Positions 61,819 through 64,000 of a stretch of DNA of 64,000 bases are shown piece by piece (position 1 is the stretch's first letter; each line of letters opens with the position of its first letter). The stretch is taken from positions 2,852,001 to 2,916,000 of the forward strand of contig NZ_RDTE01000003.1 in the NCBI RefSeq assembly GCF_004125265.1, read 5' to 3'. This DNA is from Streptomyces lydicus (GTDB taxonomy: Bacteria > Actinomycetota > Actinomycetes > Streptomycetales > Streptomycetaceae). The translations under genes were made by a program, and so were the position numbers. Below the pieces are notes generated by a model. That model worked only from the letters and a program-made list of their open reading frames with translations, was not told the origin of the DNA and did not search any database.

Positions 61819-62079
61819 ATGAGCGAGTGCACGCATGTTCCCGAACTGCCGCGCCCCGGACCGTCCGCGCTGAGCGCCACCTGCCTGGAGTGCCTGGCCG
61901 CCGGCAGCCATCCCGTACAGCTGCGGAAGTGCCTGGTCTGCGGCCATGTCGGCTGCTGCGATTCGTCGCCGTACCGGCACGCCACCCGGCACTTCGAGGA
62001 GACCGGTCACCCCGTGATGCGGACGCTCGAACCGGGCGAGTCCTGGCGCTGGTGCTTCGCCGACCAGCAGTTGGTGTGA
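61819..62079 (+). CDS. UBP-type zinc finger protein
   Basis: An 86-residue protein made almost only of a UBP-type (ZnF-UBP) finger: CTHVPEL, CLECLAAG, RKCLVCGHVGCCDSS and HATRHFEETGHPVM supply the Cys/His ligands. In eukaryotes this fold binds the free C-terminus of ubiquitin; streptomycetes lack classical ubiquitin, so the target is unknown (an antiporter tail or another C-terminal Gly peptide are options). ATG 61819 has no strong ribosome site. Divergent from the antiporter. Confidence 0.9.
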   Translation: MSECTHVPELPRPGPSALSATCLECLAAGSHPVQLRKCLVCGHVGCCDSSPYRHATRHFEETGHPVMRTLEPGESWRWCFADQQLV

Positions 62080-62111
62080 AGCGTCCGCGGCCGCCCGTTT
62101 AGCCTTCACCC

Positions 62112-62600
62112 ATGATCCGCGCAGCGACCCCCGACGACGTCCCCGTCATCCTGGCCATGATCGGCGAGCTGGCGGCGTACGAGCGCGAGCCCGAGGCCGC
62201 GCAGGCCACCGCGCCGCAGCTGAAGGAGGCCCTGTTCGGTCCGCAGCCGGCCGTCTTCGCGCTGATCGCGGAGGACGGCGGCGCCCCGGTCGGCTTCGCC
62301 CTGTGGTTCCGGAACTTCTCGACGTGGACGGGCACGCACGGTGTCTACCTGGAGGACCTGTACGTCCGCCCCGAGGCGCGCGGCGACGGCCACGGCAAGG
62401 CGCTGCTCGCGGCCCTCGCGGAGATCTGTGTGGCCCGTGGATACGAGCGTTTCGAGTGGTCAGTCCTGGATTGGAATGAACCGTCCATCGGTTTTTACCG
62501 GTCGATCGGTGCTCAGCCCATGGACGAATGGACGGTCTTCCGGCTCACTGGAGAGGCACTGCACAACCTTGCGGGCACCTCGCGTGTCAACGGAGCGTAA
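62112..62600 (+). CDS. GNAT-family N-acetyltransferase
   Basis: A 162-residue acetyltransferase close to the spermidine/spermine acetyltransferase-like group: MIRAATPDDVPVILAMIGEL, LWFRNFSTWTGTHGVYLEDL, YVRPEARGDGHGKALLAALA (acetyl-CoA loop) and the late WNEPSIGFYRSIGAQPMDEW. It may acetylate polyamines or related amines; not proven. It follows the UBP zinc finger gene by 32 bases on the same strand, so they may be co-transcribed. Confidence 0.9.
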   Translation: MIRAATPDDVPVILAMIGELAAYEREPEAAQATAPQLKEALFGPQPAVFALIAEDGGAPVGFALWFRNFSTWTGTHGVYLEDLYVRPEARGDGHGKALLAALAEICVARGYERFEWSVLDWNEPSIGFYRSIGAQPMDEWTVFRLTGEALHNLAGTSRVNGA

Positions 62601-62791
62601 TCGGCATCGATTTGACAGTGCACACCCCTAGCCACTGTCCGTACCCGTGGCTTTACAATCAGTGACAGTGAGGGCGCCGGGCGGACCGGGGCCGGATCGC
62701 GCCGGACGACAGCCGCGCACCTTCCGGGCGACACCGGCCCGCGGATCGCGATAGCGTCACAGCCGAACCATGTGTCGCGCCGGATCGTTCT

Positions 62792-62814
62792 CCTTTCACC
62801 CGAAGGGAGAAAGG
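62792..62814. promoter_or_regulatory. Hairpin in the leader of the anti-sigma/sigma operon
   Basis: CCTTTCACCC-GAA-GGGAGAAAGG folds as a 9-bp stem with one mismatch. It lies about 80 bases before the anti-sigma start in a 292-base gap that also contains TTGACA at 62612 and TACAAT at 62654 as possible but unpaired promoter elements. Confidence 0.4.
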
Positions 62815-62892
62815 CCCGGCAGGAAATATCCCGAACAACGCGAATATCGCGCATTTCCAGCTCAACCAGCTTGTGCCACCTTGGAGGTGAGG

Positions 62893-63306
62893 GTGTCCCA
62901 GATCGCAGGCGAGCCCGGGACTCAGGACTTCGTGGAAGTCCGTCTGCCCGCTGCGGGTGCCTACCTGTCCGTGCTGCGTACGGCCACGGCCGGACTCGCA
63001 GCCCGCTTGGACTTCACCCTCGACGAGATCGAGGATCTGCGCATCGCGGTCGACGAGGCGTGCGCGATCCTGCTGCAACAGGCCGTCCCCGGCAGTGTGC
63101 TGAGCTGCGTCTTCCGCCTCATCGACGACGCACTGCAGGTGACCGTGTCGGCCCCGACAACCGACGGCCGCGCCCCCGAGCGCGACACGTTCGCCTGGAC
63201 GGTGCTCTCCGCACTGGCCGGCAAGGTCGATTCCACGGTCGCCGAGGACCGCACGGTCACCATCAGTCTGTACAAGGAGCGCGGCGCCGGTCCCGGACCG
63301 TCATGA
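62893..63306 (+). CDS. RsbW-like anti-sigma factor (UshX/PrsH type)
   Basis: A 137-residue GHKL-fold regulator. The fold is recognisable from VEVRLPAAGAYLSVLRTATA and DEIEDLRIAVDEACAILL, but the N-box Asn that binds ATP-Mg in RsbW (EACTN) is missing (EACAILLQQ) and no clear DxGxG box is seen. It should bind and inhibit the sigma factor encoded 16 bases downstream, like UshX/PrsH for SigH in S. coelicolor. GTG 62893 follows GGAGG by five bases. Confidence 0.87.
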   Translation: MSQIAGEPGTQDFVEVRLPAAGAYLSVLRTATAGLAARLDFTLDEIEDLRIAVDEACAILLQQAVPGSVLSCVFRLIDDALQVTVSAPTTDGRAPERDTFAWTVLSALAGKVDSTVAEDRTVTISLYKERGAGPGPS

Positions 63307-63322
63307 CCGAACAGGGGGCCCC

Positions 63323-64000
63323 GTGAAAGATCTCGAACGCGGTGGGCGGATGGCGGCCGGTGCGACCATCCCCGAGCAGCAGGCCCGGCCGCATCCGGTG
63401 GGAGTGGACGACCACGGCGGCCGGTTGGACGCGGCGGAGCAGGCAGAGCGGGCGGACCACATGGAGCAGAGCGAGCAGCCGGGGCAGCAGGCGCATCAGC
63501 ACGATGCACCGGCCCCCGAACACCAGCTGCAGGATCACCAGCATGCGCAGGAGCCGCACGACCGCAGCGGCGCCCGTGCGCTGTTCTACGAGCTGCGCAC
63601 GCTGCCCGACGGCTCCCCGGAGCGCGCCGAGCTGCGCAACACCCTCGTGCGGATGCACCTCCCGCTCGTCGAGCATCTGGCCCGGCGCTTCCGCAACCGC
63701 GGCGAGCCGCTGGACGATCTGACCCAGGTCGCCACCATCGGTCTGATCAAGTCCGTGGACCGCTTCGACCCGGAGCGCGGCGTGGAGTTCTCCACGTACG
63801 CCACCCCCACCGTCGTCGGCGAGATCAAACGGCACTTCCGCGACAAGGGCTGGGCGGTCCGCGTCCCGCGCCGCCTCCAGGAGCTGCGGCTGTCGCTGAC
63901 CACCGCGACCGCCGAGCTGTCCCAGCGGCACGGCCGTGCACCCACGGTCCACGAGCTCGCCGAGCATCTGGCGATCTCCGAGGAGGAGGTCCTGGAGGGT
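63323..64000 (+). CDS. sigH: SigB/SigF/SigG-type stress sigma factor, partial
   Basis: At least 226 residues are present; the 3' end is beyond the window. GTG 63323 has GGGGG about five bases upstream. Residues 1-85 form an unusual extension rich in Gln, His, Glu and Ala (EQSEQPGQQAHQHDAPA). Region 2 follows: LRNTLVRMHLPLVEHLARRF, DDLTQVATIGLIKSVDRFD and FSTYATPTVVGEIKRHFRD; the beginning of region 3 is visible (PRRLQELRLSL). An RsbW-like gene precedes it. By context and N-terminal extension it matches SigH of S. coelicolor, involved in osmotic stress and sporulation. Confidence 0.9.
   Translation, partial: MKDLERGGRMAAGATIPEQQARPHPVGVDDHGGRLDAAEQAERADHMEQSEQPGQQAHQHDAPAPEHQLQDHQHAQEPHDRSGARALFYELRTLPDGSPERAELRNTLVRMHLPLVEHLARRFRNRGEPLDDLTQVATIGLIKSVDRFDPERGVEFSTYATPTVVGEIKRHFRDKGWAVRVPRRLQELRLSLTTATAELSQRHGRAPTVHELAEHLAISEEEVLEG

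Noticed and set aside
62612..62660. A single promoter made of TTGACA (62612) and TACAAT (62654)
   Set aside because: The distance of 36 bases is too long for one sigma-70-type promoter; also no clean match to a BldD site or a stress-sigma promoter.

Overview
The window is very GC-rich. Coding strands show strong third-position GC bias, GTG starts are common (TTG is rare), and the gene content is typical of a Streptomyces chromosome: lon under an HspR-type operator, kgd, sodN/sodX, snpA/snpR, and a sigH-type stress sigma operon. As far as I remember, the order lon ... kgd ... malic enzyme ... glutamate/glutamine ABC transporter ... sodN ... anti-sigma/sigH matches the conserved core of the Streptomyces chromosome around the S. 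coelicolor SCO5285-SCO5243 interval. I could not run an alignment.

Layout. 1-11.9 kb holds housekeeping genes: the 5' part of lon (minus), a pentapeptide-repeat protein, two membrane proteins (one rhomboid-like), a spermidine-synthase-fold protein, a two-component system and kgd, ended by a strong terminator. 12.0-24.5 kb is an accessory-looking block of seven minus-strand genes and is the most interesting part of the window. In transcription order it encodes a Trypco1-type protein, a trypsin-like VMAP protein, a MoxR AAA+ ATPase, a vWA protein, a 72-residue peptide, a radical SAM/SPASM maturase of the FxsB type, and a TIR-NB-ARC-TPR protein of the FxsT type. This joins a predicted cyclophane-RiPP module to a predicted NTP-dependent conflict (immunity) module. 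The peptide lacks the C-terminal FxSxx motif that names its family.

24.6-33.1 kb holds small regulators and enzymes: DUF6104, a frameshifted secreted-protein relic, DUF4097 plus PadR, a serine hydrolase, an SCO6745-like protein, an HTH/Clp-N pair with twin operators on a likely leaderless promoter, HutD, and an MDR oxidoreductase. 33.3-40.6 kb holds malic enzyme, a polar amino-acid ABC transporter, a methyltransferase, a CGNR zinc-finger regulator, and the divergent sodX/sodN pair. 40.7-54.7 kb is mostly transport and secretion: a GT-C type membrane glycosyltransferase, an antiporter, snpR/snpA, a crcB-DUF190-crcB fluoride-exporter operon, a GntR regulator with a CynX-type transporter, a PEP mutase/isocitrate lyase-family enzyme, corA, and copA behind a CsoR-like box. 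55.0-64.0 kb holds a stand-alone KAS III-like enzyme, small proteins, AraC-glsA, a PLP deaminase, a Na+/H+ antiporter with a neighbouring UBP zinc finger, GNAT, and the start of an anti-sigma/sigma operon cut by the window edge.

Many intergenic regions carry short tandem repeats (6, 7, 14, 15, 16, 18 and 21 bp units) and long GC-rich inverted repeats. I see no tRNA, rRNA, CRISPR array, insertion sequence, prophage or origin.
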